64,000 nucleotides of DNA from HLUCCA09 sp965277275 (GCA_965277275.1 CBDICG010000002.1:2790001-2854000), one strand, 5' to 3'; positions 9,502 to 18,440 are shown, counted from the first letter of the stretch. Translations and numbers: made by a program. Notes: a model not told the origin generated them from the letters alone.

Positions 9502-10042
9502 GGCACGGCTCTTCAATGCGCCATCGGCGCGGCGATGATCGCCGGTGCGCCGTGGGCAGTTCTGCCGGGTGGTCGGGCGTCCCTCGGGCAAAGCTCCGAT
9601 AGCGGCGGACGAGGAGTGTGCTCTTCCGCGTATGCCGAGCCCTTAGCGACTGAATGAGCTGAGTGACCTCGACCCTCCGCGATCCGAATGGGCGACCCGC
9701 CGCACCGGCGAACCATCGCAATCCGGTATGCGACAGACCGAGGAGCAGATCGGAGCAGTCAAGAGAACCTGGCCAATGCAAGTCTTTATTGGCGCGGTTG
9801 TACGCTCAAAGGCATCCGTAGGCTTTCTGGGATAGGCTGCGGCGAGGGTGATCCGGTCTCGGATGTGACCGAACCGCAAGGTCGCAAAGACGCCTCCCTT
9901 ACTCCGAGACCGGGATGGAGCGTCCGGGGCGGCCAAGGCTCAGCGGGCAGTCCGCCGATCCGTGTTTGGTTCCGGTGGCCTTGGTGGAGTGCAGGTGGTC
10001 CGGGATGCCAGCTACCTGCACGGCTTTGACCAAGGGGCCGGA
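9502..10042. other. Intergenic region between flgD and ubiB
   Basis: About 540 bp between convergent genes. Short frames exist on both strands but none resembles a known family or has a clear ribosome binding site. No strong hairpin plus T-run and no tRNA-like structure were seen. Confidence 0.4.
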
Positions 10043-11566
10043 TCAGTCCAGCAAGGCGACGACGATGGCCGCAGCGGCGGCTCCGGCGCCGAACCAGAGC
10101 GCAGCCGTTTTCCTCGACCCACCTGGCTCCGGCTCGGGGAGCTGCGACTCGCGGCGCAACGCGGCTTCCGCCAGCTGCGGCAACCTGGGGCCGAAGCGCA
10201 CCAGAACGCGCGCCGTCCTGGCGAGGTCGTTGGCCAAGGCGCGGGGCCCGACGTTGTCTCGGATATAGGCCTCGACCACCGGGCGGGCGACTTCCCAGAT
10301 GTTGATCTGCGGGTTCAGCGAGCGCGACACGCCCTCGACAACCACCATCGTGCGCTGGAGTAGGATCAATTCCGTTCGGGTTTCCATGCCGAAGCGTTCG
10401 GTCACTTCGAAAAGGTAGGCCAGCAGCTTGCCCATCGAGATCCGCGACGCATCCATCCCGAATATCGGCTCGCCGACCGAGCGCAGGGCGCGGGCGAACT
10501 CGTCCATGTCGCGGTCGGGCGGCACATACCCCGCTTCGAAGTGAACCTCCGCGACACGGCGGTAGTCTTTGCGGATAAAGCCGAACAAAATCTCGGCGTA
10601 GGCACGCCGCGTGTATTCATCGATCCGACCCATGATCCCGAAGTCGAGCGCGACGATGTCGCCATCTGGTCCAATCTTGAGATTGCCCTGATGCATGTCG
10701 GCGTGAAAATAACCATCGCGCAGCGCATGGTTAAGAAACAGGCGCAAGACGCGCTCGCCGAGGGCCTGGCGGTCGTGGCCGGCGGCCTCGATGGCGGCGA
10801 CATCGCCGGAGGCCAGGCCTTCCACCCAGTCGAGCGTCATCACCCGCCGGCTCGAGAGGTACCATTGCACCTTCGGAACGGCGAACCCCTCGTCATTGGC
10901 CGTGTTCGCGGCGAATTCGGCGGCCGCCGACGCCTCCAGCCGAAGATCGAGTTCGCCGAGAACGACGCCCTCGAAGTGCGTGATGACATCGCGGGGCCGC
11001 AGGCGACGGGACGACGGCGACAGAAGTTCGATCGCCCAGGCAACGAAGTAGAAGGCGTCCACGTCTTTCTTGAAGGCGCGTTCGATCCCCGGGCGCAGCA
11101 CCTTGACGGCGACTTCTTCACCGGTATCGGCGATCCGGGCGCGGTGCACCTGCGCGATGGAGGCCGCGGCGATCGGTTCCGAGAACTCCGAGAAGACAGC
11201 GTCCACGGGCAATTCCAGTTCCTTGCGCAGCGTGCGCAACGCCTCGGATCTCGGGAAGGGGGGCAACTTGTCTTGCAGAACGCGGAGCTGCATCGCGAGT
11301 TCGTCGCCCACCACATCGGGGCGCGTCGACATGATCTGGCCGAACTTGATGTAGGCTGGCCCGAGTGCCGTGAGAGCACGGGTGGCGGGGGGCAGATTCG
11401 GATCGCCCTTGAGCCCCAGCCACTTGAACGGCCAGCCCAGCACGCGCGCCAGAAGCCGGATATGCGGTGGCGCGCGCATCGCCACGAGCACCACGTTCAT
11501 GGCGCCGGTGCGCTCGAACGTGGCTCCCGTGCGGATCAGGCGCCAGATATTGTGGGGACCACGCAA
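10043..11566 (-). CDS. ubiB: Ubiquinone biosynthesis accessory kinase-like protein UbiB (TTG start)
   Basis: A 507-residue ABC1/ADCK-family protein needed for ubiquinone synthesis at the membrane. It shows the KxGQ motif (AYIKFGQIMSTRPDVV, about residue 72), the Lys-containing VAVKVLRPG (about 153), the catalytic-loop-like YFHADMHQGN, the VALDFGIMG metal motif (about 306), and one C-terminal transmembrane helix. The first ATG (11605) overlaps ubiE by 35 nt and adds a non-native extension. A TTG at 11566 gives the family start (RGPHNIWRLIRTG), lies four bases after the ubiE stop and follows GGAAA. ubiE-ubiB form one minus-strand operon. Confidence 0.93.
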   Translation of the reverse strand: MRGPHNIWRLIRTGATFERTGAMNVVLVAMRAPPHIRLLARVLGWPFKWLGLKGDPNLPPATRALTALGPAYIKFGQIMSTRPDVVGDELAMQLRVLQDKLPPFPRSEALRTLRKELELPVDAVFSEFSEPIAAASIAQVHRARIADTGEEVAVKVLRPGIERAFKKDVDAFYFVAWAIELLSPSSRRLRPRDVITHFEGVVLGELDLRLEASAAAEFAANTANDEGFAVPKVQWYLSSRRVMTLDWVEGLASGDVAAIEAAGHDRQALGERVLRLFLNHALRDGYFHADMHQGNLKIGPDGDIVALDFGIMGRIDEYTRRAYAEILFGFIRKDYRRVAEVHFEAGYVPPDRDMDEFARALRSVGEPIFGMDASRISMGKLLAYLFEVTERFGMETRTELILLQRTMVVVEGVSRSLNPQINIWEVARPVVEAYIRDNVGPRALANDLARTARVLVRFGPRLPQLAEAALRRESQLPEPEPGGSRKTAALWFGAGAAAAAIVVALLD

Positions 11567-11570
11567 GAGC

Positions 11571-12332
11571 TTACAGTTTCCAACCCGAATGCAGCGCCGC
11601 GACACCCATGGTCATGTTGCGGAACTTCACCTGTTCGAACCCCGCGGTGCGGATCATGCGGGCGAAGGTCTCCTGATCCGGGAACTGGCGAATTGACTCG
11701 ACGAGGTACTGATAGCTCTCGCGGTCGCCCGTCACGGCCTGCCCCATCGGTGGAATGACGTTGTAGGAATAGCGGTCGTAGGCCCATTGCATGGCCGCGT
11801 TCGGCAACTGTGAGAATTCGAGCACCATCAGCCGGCCGCCGGGACGGAGCACACGGTAGGCTTCGGCGAGGGCTTCCTCGGGGCGGGTGACGTTCCGGAT
11901 GCCAAAGGAGATCGTGTAGACGTCGAATGTGTTGGCCTCGAAAGGCAGCGCCATGGCGTCGCCTACCACCCAATCGAGCCGGTCGGCGAGGTCGGCGGCG
12001 TCGGCCCGCTGTCGCCCGGCGTCGAGCATTGCGGCGGTCATGTCACACACGGTGGCACGCGCGCCGGGCGCCCGGCGCAGGAAACGAAACGCGATATCGC
12101 CGGTGCCCCCCGCGACGTCGAGCAGGTTCTGGCCCGAGCGCGGCGCCAGCCAGTCCATCATCGCGTCTTTCCAGAGCCTGTGGACGCCACCCGACATCAG
12201 GTCGTTCATGATGTCGTAGCGCGAGGCCACGGAGGTGAAGACGTCTTCCACCAGCCCCTTCTTCTCGCCCTCGGGCACCGTGCGGTTCCCGAAGTGAGTG
12301 GTCGGATCGTCGGTACTGCCGTGATCTGGCAT
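11571..12332 (-). CDS. ubiE: Ubiquinone/menaquinone C-methyltransferase UbiE
   Basis: A 253-residue SAM-dependent methyltransferase (EC 2.1.1.201/163) that C-methylates the benzoquinol ring in ubiquinone synthesis. The UbiE signature VFTSVASRYDIMNDLMSGGVH occupies residues about 31-51. SAM motif I (LDVAGGTGDIAF) is at 71-82, and the FGIRNVTRPEEAL and RPGGRLMVLEFSQ motifs follow. Length is normal. It is the first gene of the ubiE-ubiB operon and is divergent from the membrane protein/mutM pair across an 88-bp promoter region. Confidence 0.97.
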   Translation of the reverse strand: MPDHGSTDDPTTHFGNRTVPEGEKKGLVEDVFTSVASRYDIMNDLMSGGVHRLWKDAMMDWLAPRSGQNLLDVAGGTGDIAFRFLRRAPGARATVCDMTAAMLDAGRQRADAADLADRLDWVVGDAMALPFEANTFDVYTISFGIRNVTRPEEALAEAYRVLRPGGRLMVLEFSQLPNAAMQWAYDRYSYNVIPPMGQAVTGDRESYQYLVESIRQFPDQETFARMIRTAGFEQVKFRNMTMGVAALHSGWKL

Positions 12333-12360
12333 CGTTTCGCCTCAAAGTTTCCACGCCGTC

Positions 12361-12387
12361 CATATAGCGCCCTTGGGGGCGTGACAA
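12361..12387 (-). promoter_or_regulatory. Possible sigma-70 promoter of ubiE
   Basis: Reading the minus strand, TTGTCA (12387-12382) and TATATG (12366-12361) resemble -35 and -10 boxes, 28 bp upstream of the ubiE start. The 15-nt spacer is shorter than optimal, so the assignment is weak. Confidence 0.33.
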
Positions 12388-12420
12388 ACGCATCCCATTG
12401 CTACGGCGAAAGGCCACACC

Positions 12421-13077
12421 ATGCCCTCAGTTCTCCTGACGCTTCTCTGTCTGGCCGCCTTCGTCTGGTACCTCTTTCGCCAACTCCGCGCGCTCATGGG
12501 CGTGCGCAGCCGTGTGGGTCTCGCGGCGTTTCTCAACAAGCGCAACAGCAACCTGCAAACCGGGCTCACGATCGCCGAAGTGGGCTCGAAGCGCGCCGCG
12601 CGGGACAGTTTTGGCGCCACCCACCATCCGGCCTCGCTCGGCTTGCGCTTTCTGGCCACCGTGCTCGCACCGGTGCTCTTTTTCGTCGGAAACTCCATGC
12701 TTCTGGAGGCCAAGGGACGGGACGTCCCGGCGGAGCTCGCACCTTGGCTCGGGCTCGGGCTTCTGGTCCTGGTGCTCTGGTATCTCGCGTATATCTGGAC
12801 CTACTCGGTTGAGCTGACGTGCGATACGTTGCGCGTGCCGAGCCTTCTGCTGTTCCGCCGGAGCTACCCGCTGGAGAACATCGTGCGCGTTGACGATACC
12901 GGCGCCTACTTCGTGAAAGTGCGTTTTCGCAGTGGGCGGCCGGTGGAAGTTCTGAAATATGTCGCGGGCCGCGACACCCTGATGGAGGCGCTGGAGCGGC
13001 GTGCGCAACACGCTGAAGAGGGCCCATGCCAGAGCTCCCCGAAGTCGAAACGGTTCGGCGCGGTCTCGTTCCGGTAA
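12421..13077 (+). CDS. Membrane protein of unknown function overlapping mutM
   Basis: A 218-residue protein with three likely transmembrane helices (about residues 3-18, 74-94 and 106-126). A C-terminal soluble part follows (YSVELTCDTLRVPSLLLFRR ... NIVRVDDTGAYFVKVRF) that looks like a small beta-rich, bacterial PH-like domain. I do not recognise a specific family. Its last 52 bases overlap the start of mutM in another frame, so the Ser/Lys-rich tail is encoded by the same DNA as the catalytic N-terminus of MutM. Translational coupling is likely. Codon usage matches the neighbours and the start ATG leaves a short leader shared with ubiE. Confidence 0.75.
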   Translation: MPSVLLTLLCLAAFVWYLFRQLRALMGVRSRVGLAAFLNKRNSNLQTGLTIAEVGSKRAARDSFGATHHPASLGLRFLATVLAPVLFFVGNSMLLEAKGRDVPAELAPWLGLGLLVLVLWYLAYIWTYSVELTCDTLRVPSLLLFRRSYPLENIVRVDDTGAYFVKVRFRSGRPVEVLKYVAGRDTLMEALERRAQHAEEGPCQSSPKSKRFGAVSFR

Positions 13078-13877
13078 CCGAAGGCCGGCGCATCCTCCGC
13101 GCCGATGTGCGTCGCCCGGATCTGCGCTGGCCCCTGCCCGAACGGATGGCCGAGCGGCTGACGGGTGCACGCATCGAGCGGTTGCGGCGGCGGTCGAAGT
13201 ACATACTGGCGGATCTGGACACCTCGGAAACGCTGCTGATCCACCTCGGAATGTCGGGCCGGGTGCTGATCTCGGGGGAGGCGCCGGGGCAGTTTCACCA
13301 CGATATGCCGGCGCCGGAGAAGCACGATCATGTCGTGCTCGACATGGAGGGTGGGGCGCGGATCACCTACAACGACGCCCGGCGCTTTGGCGCGATGGAC
13401 CTGATGCCGACGGGCCGCGAGGCCGAACATCCGCTGCTGGCCGGCCTTGGCCCCGAGCCGTTCGGCAACGCGTTCCACGAAACCTATCTCGCGGAGCGAC
13501 TCAAGGGGCGCAACACGCCCATCAAGGCCGCCCTGCTGGATCAGCGAGTCGTCGCTGGCCTGGGCAATATCTATGTGTGCGAAGTGCTACACCGCACCGG
13601 GATCTCGCCGTTGCGAAAGGCCGGGCGCCTGTCGCAGTCGCGCGTGACGAGCCTTGTGCCCGCGATCCGAGACGTTTTGAGCGAGGCGATTGACGCTGGC
13701 GGATCGAGCCTGCGCGACTATCGCCAAGCCGATGGCGAACTTGGGTATTTTCAGCACACCTTCCGCGTGTACGGTCGCGAAGGTGGGGATTGCCGTACCT
13801 CGGATTGCCCCGGCGTCGTGCGGCGCGTGGTGCAGTCTGGGCGCTCCTCGTTCTATTGTGCGACCTGTCAAAGATAG
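13026..13877 (+). CDS. mutM: Formamidopyrimidine-DNA glycosylase (Fpg/MutM)
   Basis: A 283-residue bifunctional DNA glycosylase/AP lyase (EC 3.2.2.23, 4.2.99.18) that removes 8-oxoguanine and formamidopyrimidines. The start is fixed by chemistry: after Met removal Pro2 is the catalytic nucleophile, followed by Glu3 (MPELPEVETVRRGL). RSKYILADL supplies the conserved Lys near residue 58, and YNDARRFGAMDLM lies near residue 117. A C-terminal zinc finger ends the protein (CRTSDC and CATC). A GAAGAGGG element precedes the start inside the upstream gene. The enoyl-CoA hydratase gene follows 61 bp downstream. Confidence 0.97.
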   Translation: MPELPEVETVRRGLVPVTEGRRILRADVRRPDLRWPLPERMAERLTGARIERLRRRSKYILADLDTSETLLIHLGMSGRVLISGEAPGQFHHDMPAPEKHDHVVLDMEGGARITYNDARRFGAMDLMPTGREAEHPLLAGLGPEPFGNAFHETYLAERLKGRNTPIKAALLDQRVVAGLGNIYVCEVLHRTGISPLRKAGRLSQSRVTSLVPAIRDVLSEAIDAGGSSLRDYRQADGELGYFQHTFRVYGREGGDCRTSDCPGVVRRVVQSGRSSFYCATCQR

Positions 13878-13938
13878 GTTGAACCCGGCGGAGAGGCTGA
13901 TAACCCTCCCGAACGAGCAACTGCGAAAGGCGCCAAAC

Positions 13939-14715
13939 ATGGCATTCGAGACGCTTATCGTCGAGGTCAGCGATCATGTCTGTCTGATCAAGTTGAACAG
14001 GCCAGAAGCGCTCAACGCGCTCAACGCGCAACTGATGGGCGAGCTGGCCACGGCGCTGCGCGACGCGGAGGCCAACGAAAAGGTCCGCTGCATCGTTCTG
14101 ACCGGCTCCGAGAAGGCATTCGCGGCCGGAGCAGACATCTCGGAGATGGCGGAGAAGAGCTTCGTCGAGGCGTTCTCGTCGGACATGTACAGCGATGAAG
14201 CCGAGGCGATCATCCGGACCCGCAAGCCGATGATCGCTGCTGTCTCGGGCTATGCGCTGGGCGGCGGCTGCGAACTGGCGATGATGTGCGATTTCATCAT
14301 CGCCGCCGACACGGCCAAGTTCGGCCAGCCCGAGATCAACCTTGGCACGGTCGCGGGCTTGGGCGGCACGCAGCGCCTCACCCGTTTCGTCGGCAAGTCC
14401 AAGAGCATGGACATGCACCTGACCGGCCGCTTCATGGACGCGGAGGAGGCAGAGCTCTGTGGGCTGGTCAGCCGCGTTGTTCCGGCAAAGAAGCTGATGG
14501 AAGAAGCGCTCGAGGCCGCCGGCAAGATCGCCGAGAAATCGGCCCTGACGGCGATGGCGGTGAAGGAAGCGGTGAACCGCGCCTACGAGACGCCGCTGCG
14601 CGAGGGGCTGCTCTTTGAACGCCGGCTCTTCAACGCGCTCTTTGCCACTGAAGACCAGAAAGAAGGCATGGGCGCGTTCCTCGAAAAGCGGGAAGCTCAG
14701 TTCCGCGACAAGTAG
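13939..14715 (+). CDS. Enoyl-CoA hydratase
   Basis: A 258-residue crotonase-superfamily enzyme (EC 4.2.1.17) that hydrates trans-2-enoyl-CoA in fatty-acid oxidation. The oxyanion-hole segments are AAGADISEM (about 62-70) and YALGGG (105-110). Glu112 (CELAMMCD) and Glu132 (PEINLG) are spaced exactly like the two catalytic glutamates of mitochondrial crotonase. The frame is open upstream to 13690 inside mutM, but ATG 13939, eight bases after GAAAGG, gives the standard length. It probably belongs to the transcript of the membrane protein and mutM. Confidence 0.95.
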   Translation: MAFETLIVEVSDHVCLIKLNRPEALNALNAQLMGELATALRDAEANEKVRCIVLTGSEKAFAAGADISEMAEKSFVEAFSSDMYSDEAEAIIRTRKPMIAAVSGYALGGGCELAMMCDFIIAADTAKFGQPEINLGTVAGLGGTQRLTRFVGKSKSMDMHLTGRFMDAEEAELCGLVSRVVPAKKLMEEALEAAGKIAEKSALTAMAVKEAVNRAYETPLREGLLFERRLFNALFATEDQKEGMGAFLEKREAQFRDK

Positions 14716-14761
14716 CCGAGGCACGCCTCGCAGAACCCTTGGAAAACCCGCGAACGGGGTG

Positions 14762-14790
14762 TTGACTCGCTCCGAAGCGCTATCTAGAAG
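14762..14790 (+). promoter_or_regulatory. Sigma-70 promoter of rpsT
   Basis: TTGACT (14762-14767), a 17-nt spacer and TAGAAG (14785-14790) lie about 40 bp upstream of rpsT. The -35 box matches the consensus at five of six positions and spacing is optimal. An overlapping TATCTA could also serve as -10. Confidence 0.65.
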
Positions 14791-14829
14791 CGCGGCTTCG
14801 ACACCCAGTCAGCGAAATTCAGAGAGACC

Positions 14830-15096
14830 ATGGCCAACACGCCCCAGTCCAAGAAGCGCGCCCGCCAGAACGAGCGTCGCTTCGCCGTAAACAAAGCGCG
14901 CCGGTCGCGCATCCGTACGTACCTGCGCAAGGTCGAGGAGGCGATTGCCTCCGGCGATCAGGACGCCGCTCAGACAGCGCTGCGCGCCGCTCAGCCGGAG
15001 CTGATGCGCGGCGTCACGAAGGGCGTCCTGCACAAGAACACCGTGGCGCGGAAGATGTCGCGCCTCTCTGCACGCGTGAAGGCTCTCGTAGCCTGA
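14830..15096 (+). CDS. rpsT: 30S ribosomal protein S20
   Basis: An 88-residue basic protein matching S20, a primary 16S rRNA-binding protein of the small subunit. The ends are diagnostic: MANTPQSKKRARQNERR at the start and GVLHKNTVARKMSRLSARVK near the end. Its start follows AGAGACC. It has its own promoter upstream and a hairpin terminator just downstream, so it is probably monocistronic. Its position immediately before dnaA is common in Rhodobacteraceae. Confidence 0.98.
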   Translation: MANTPQSKKRARQNERRFAVNKARRSRIRTYLRKVEEAIASGDQDAAQTALRAAQPELMRGVTKGVLHKNTVARKMSRLSARVKALVA

Positions 15097-15119
15097 TTTC
15101 CCGCGATGCGTGAAGGATC

Positions 15120-15146
15120 TGGGCGTGCCGGAAGGCGCGCCCATTT
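15120..15146 (+). terminator. Rho-independent-like terminator of rpsT
   Basis: TGGGCGTGCC (15120-15129) pairs with GGCGCGCCCA (15134-15143) with one wobble. The loop is GGAA and a short TTT run follows. It lies 24 bp after the rpsT stop. Confidence 0.65.
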
Positions 15147-15608
15147 GCGTGTCCGGACGGTGCTGACAGGGGTGCTGAGGCGCACGGCGCGGGCCAACAG
15201 AATCGATCCAAACCGGTTTGAGCCACGAGGCCGAGACCTTCTTGCTGTCAACATCGAAGATCAGTTGCGCGCTGCGATGCGGGCTTGCTAGCTTCATCGG
15301 GCGACTCGTTCGTGTCCGGGGGGACAGGATCTGACGCCCAACGCACAAAGGCTCTGTTGGGGGAGCCGAGCAGGGTATCGGGCCTCTCGCGCCATTCCAG
15401 AGATGGCGCACCATCGTGTCGGCAGAAGCTGACTGCAGGTGGTTTGCTGGCTTAATCGAGCGCCCATTGGGCGGCTCGTTACGCACTCGATTTGTCTGGT
15501 GCGCTCCCCGCCCGTTCGGTCGCAAACGTGACTGCGTTGTCGTCGTTGCAATCCAAATGCGGCGATGGCTGAAAAAATAGAATCGGCGACGGGGGCGAGC
15601 TGGCAGAC
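15147..15608. other. Intergenic region upstream of dnaA
   Basis: About 460 bp between the rpsT terminator and dnaA. No TTATCCACA-type DnaA boxes, AT-rich unwinding element or recognisable gene was seen. The end (AAAAAATAGAATC, 15572-15584) is AT-rich and may contain the dnaA -10 box, but no convincing -35 is spaced with it. On this evidence the replication origin is not here. Confidence 0.45.
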
Positions 15609-17048
15609 ATGACAAGCGACACATGGGGCGAGGTATGCGAGGATCTGGAACGGTCGATCGGCGAAGCGAACTTCACCGCCTGGATCAAGCCGCTCGAGTT
15701 TGACGAACTCACGGACGGCGTGGCGCACTTCAATGCCCCGTCCAGCTTCATTCGCAGCTGGGTCGACCGCAACTACGCCGATCAGATCTGCAAGCATATC
15801 GTCCGCAGTGGTGTCGCCGTGGATCGCATCGAATTGCGGGTCGCACCGCCGCGCGGGGATGTCAGTGCCGACGCATCGGCCGCCAGACGTTCGGCAGAGC
15901 CCGCCCCCGCCACAACATCGCAGCGCCCCTTCAACCATGCCGCAACGCGCCACGGTGCCTCCGCCGCTGCCACGCCGGTGGCACCGCGCGGCGGCGTGAA
16001 TGGCGAGCTGCCCGGCGCTCCGCTCGATCGCAGGTTCACGTTCGACACGTTCGTCGTCGGAAAGCCCAACGAACTCGCCCATGCCGCGGCGCGCCGGGTC
16101 GCCGAAGGCTCGATGGTGACGTTCAACCCGCTTTTTCTCTATGGCGGTGTCGGCCTTGGCAAGACGCACCTGATGCACGCCATCGCGTGGAACCTTCAGA
16201 CGCACCGGCCGGACCTCAAGGTCGTGTATCTCTCGGCCGAGCAATTCATGTACCGCTTCGTCCAAGCGCTGCGCGAGAACGGCACCATGGAGTTCAAGGA
16301 GATCTTCCGCACCGTCGATGTGCTGATGGTCGACGATGTGCAGTTCATCGCGGGCAAGGATACGACGCAGGAGGAGTTCTTTCACACGTTCAACGCGTTG
16401 GTGGACCAGAACAAGCAGATCATCATCTCGGCGGACCGCGCCCCGGTGGAGATCAAGAAGCTCGAGAACCGCATCGCGAGCCGCCTGCAATCGGGTCTCG
16501 TGGTCGATCTGCACCCGACAGACTACGAGCTGCGCCTCGGCATTCTCCAGCAAAAGCGTGACCAGTACCGCGAGAGTTATCCGGGCCTTGCGATCAAGGA
16601 CAGTGTGCTGGAATTTCTCGCGCACCGCATCACGACGAATGTGCGCGTCCTTGAAGGCGCGCTGACGAAGCTTTTTGCCTTTGGCAGCCTCGTGGGCAAG
16701 GAAGTGACGCTGGAGCTGACGCAGGAATGCCTGTCGGACATCCTGCGCGCCTCGGATCGCAAGGTCTCCATCGAGGAGATCCAGCGCACGGTGGCCGAGC
16801 ACTACAACATGCGCCTGTCGGATATGGTCGGCCCGAAGCGGCACCGCACCGTCGCGCGCCCGCGTCAGATGGCGATGTATCTTGCCAAGAAGATGACCTC
16901 GCGCTCGCTGCCCGAGATCGGGCGCCGCTTTGGCGGGCGGGATCACACGACCGTCATGCACGCCGTGAAGCGTGTCGAGGAGCTCAAGGCACGCGATACC
17001 CAGATCGCCGAAGATCTGGAGATGCTGCGCCGGATGCTCGAGGCCTAG
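15609..17048 (+). CDS. dnaA: Chromosomal replication initiator protein DnaA
   Basis: A 479-residue AAA+ initiator. Domain I (about 1-85, WGEVCEDLERSIGEANFTAW) is followed by a Pro/Ala-rich linker. Domain III has Walker A (GGVGLGKTHLMHA, about 178-190) and Walker B (VLMVDDVQF, about 238-246). Domain IV ends with the DNA-binding signature GGRDHTTVMHAVKR (about 443-456). DnaA melts the origin and loads the helicase. dnaN follows after 200 bp, giving the conserved dnaA-dnaN-recF-gyrB order. Confidence 0.98.
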   Translation: MTSDTWGEVCEDLERSIGEANFTAWIKPLEFDELTDGVAHFNAPSSFIRSWVDRNYADQICKHIVRSGVAVDRIELRVAPPRGDVSADASAARRSAEPAPATTSQRPFNHAATRHGASAAATPVAPRGGVNGELPGAPLDRRFTFDTFVVGKPNELAHAAARRVAEGSMVTFNPLFLYGGVGLGKTHLMHAIAWNLQTHRPDLKVVYLSAEQFMYRFVQALRENGTMEFKEIFRTVDVLMVDDVQFIAGKDTTQEEFFHTFNALVDQNKQIIISADRAPVEIKKLENRIASRLQSGLVVDLHPTDYELRLGILQQKRDQYRESYPGLAIKDSVLEFLAHRITTNVRVLEGALTKLFAFGSLVGKEVTLELTQECLSDILRASDRKVSIEEIQRTVAEHYNMRLSDMVGPKRHRTVARPRQMAMYLAKKMTSRSLPEIGRRFGGRDHTTVMHAVKRVEELKARDTQIAEDLEMLRRMLEA

Positions 17049-17249
17049 GGCACCTGTCCCGGGGCTGCCGCGGCGCCTTTGATGTGGGCGGCACAGCATT
17101 CCCCCCACACTTCCGGTCTGACTGCTGAATTCGGCGCGCGGCAGGACTTGTGCCCCGCCGTGGTTCGGCTAACGTGCCGGTCCGGTTGGTACGGTGCTCA
17201 AACGCCCGCGACCGGAGGCACGTGGCCAACCGTGAGAGGGGAACGGGAC

Positions 17250-18368
17250 ATGAAGATCTCCATGGAACGCGCGGCGCTGGTGCGGGCACTGGCCCAGGCG
17301 CAATCGGTCGTCGAGCGGCGCAACACGATCCCGATCCTCGCGAACGTTTTGATCGAGGCGTCCGGGGAGACCGTGAGCTTCCGGGCGACCGATCTGGACA
17401 TCGAGGTGGTCGACAAGGCCCCGGCACAGGTCGAGCGGGCCGGGGCGACCACCGTGAACGCCATCACGATGCACGACATCGTGCGCAAGCTGCCGGATGG
17501 CGCATTGGTCAAGCTGAGCGATGACGGGGCGTCGGGGCGGCTCGAGGTCGAGGCAGGGCGCTCGCACTTCACGCTGGCGACGCTGCCGAAGGAAGACTTC
17601 CCCGTGATGGCGTCGACCGATTACAGCGCAAGCTTCTCTGCACCCGCGCCGGTTCTGCGCCGGTTGTTCGACAAGTCGAAATTCGCGATCTCGACGGAGG
17701 AGACGCGCTATTACCTCAACGGCGTCTACATGCACGTGACGGACAGCGAAGAGGGCCGGGTTTTGCGCTGCGTGGCAACGGATGGGCACCGGCTGGCGCG
17801 GGTCGATGCGGACTTGCCAGACGGGGCCGAGGACATGCCGGGCGTGATCGTGCCGCGCAAGACGGTCGGCGAAATGCGCAAGCTGCTGGACGACGACGAG
17901 ACCATGATCGCTGTGTCGGTGTCTGAGACAAAGGTGCGCTTTGCCACGCCGGACATCACGTTGACCTCGAAGGTCATCGACGGGACGTTCCCGGATTACA
18001 CGCGCGTCATCCCGACCGGCAATCCGCGCCGCATGGAAGTGGACGCCGCGGAGTTCGCCAAGGCGGTGGATCGGGTCGCAACGGTGTCATCGGAGCGCTC
18101 GCGCGCCGTCAAGCTCGCGCTCGATGAGGATCGGCTGGTGCTCTCGGTCAATGCGCCGGACGCGGGAGCGGCGGAAGAAGAGCTGGCCGTGGCGTACGGC
18201 GACGAACGGCTCGAGATCGGCTTCAACGCGAAGTACCTCCTGGAGATCGCCAGCCAGGTGGACCGGGAGAATGCCGTCTTCATGTTCAACTCCTCCGGGG
18301 ATCCGACGCTGATGCGCGAGGGCTCGGACACGAGCGCGATCTATGTTGTGATGCCGATGCGCGTCTGA
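17250..18368 (+). CDS. dnaN: DNA polymerase III beta sliding clamp
   Basis: A 372-residue clamp that forms a dimeric ring tethering Pol III to DNA. It shows the family start MKISMERAALVRALAQAQSV, the segment TDGHRLARVDADLP in the middle domain, and the classical C-terminus YVVMPMRV that contributes to the client-binding pocket. The frame is open upstream to 17079, but the ATG at 17250 follows GAGAGGGGAACGG and gives the family length. A CCTCC/GGAGG hairpin with a T-run follows the stop. Confidence 0.98.
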   Translation: MKISMERAALVRALAQAQSVVERRNTIPILANVLIEASGETVSFRATDLDIEVVDKAPAQVERAGATTVNAITMHDIVRKLPDGALVKLSDDGASGRLEVEAGRSHFTLATLPKEDFPVMASTDYSASFSAPAPVLRRLFDKSKFAISTEETRYYLNGVYMHVTDSEEGRVLRCVATDGHRLARVDADLPDGAEDMPGVIVPRKTVGEMRKLLDDDETMIAVSVSETKVRFATPDITLTSKVIDGTFPDYTRVIPTGNPRRMEVDAAEFAKAVDRVATVSSERSRAVKLALDEDRLVLSVNAPDAGAAEEELAVAYGDERLEIGFNAKYLLEIASQVDRENAVFMFNSSGDPTLMREGSDTSAIYVVMPMRV

Positions 18369-18397
18369 CCGGGCGCGTCGCATGCGGGGCCGTCGGA

Positions 18398-18430
18398 GCC
18401 TCCGGCGGAGGTATTTTTGCCAAGATGAAG
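18398..18430 (+). terminator. Recurrent 3'-end hairpin (copy 1) after dnaN
   Basis: CCTCC (18399-18403) and GGAGG (18407-18411) enclose a GGC loop and are followed by TATTTTT and CCAAGATGAAG. The same pattern recurs in this window after the double ABC ATPase, after glcD in degenerate form, and after the M20 gene on minus. It looks like a Rho-independent terminator, and here its 3' flank also supplies the recF ribosome binding site (AAGGAGAGG). Confidence 0.7.
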
Positions 18431-18440
18431 GAGAGGCGGC

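Noticed and set aside
9643..9936. 97-codon minus frame in the flgD-ubiB gap
   Set aside because: No ribosome binding site and no recognisable family; composition resembles translated non-coding DNA.
15572..15584. AT-rich stretch before dnaA as origin unwinding element
   Set aside because: Only about 13 bp long and without adjacent DnaA boxes.
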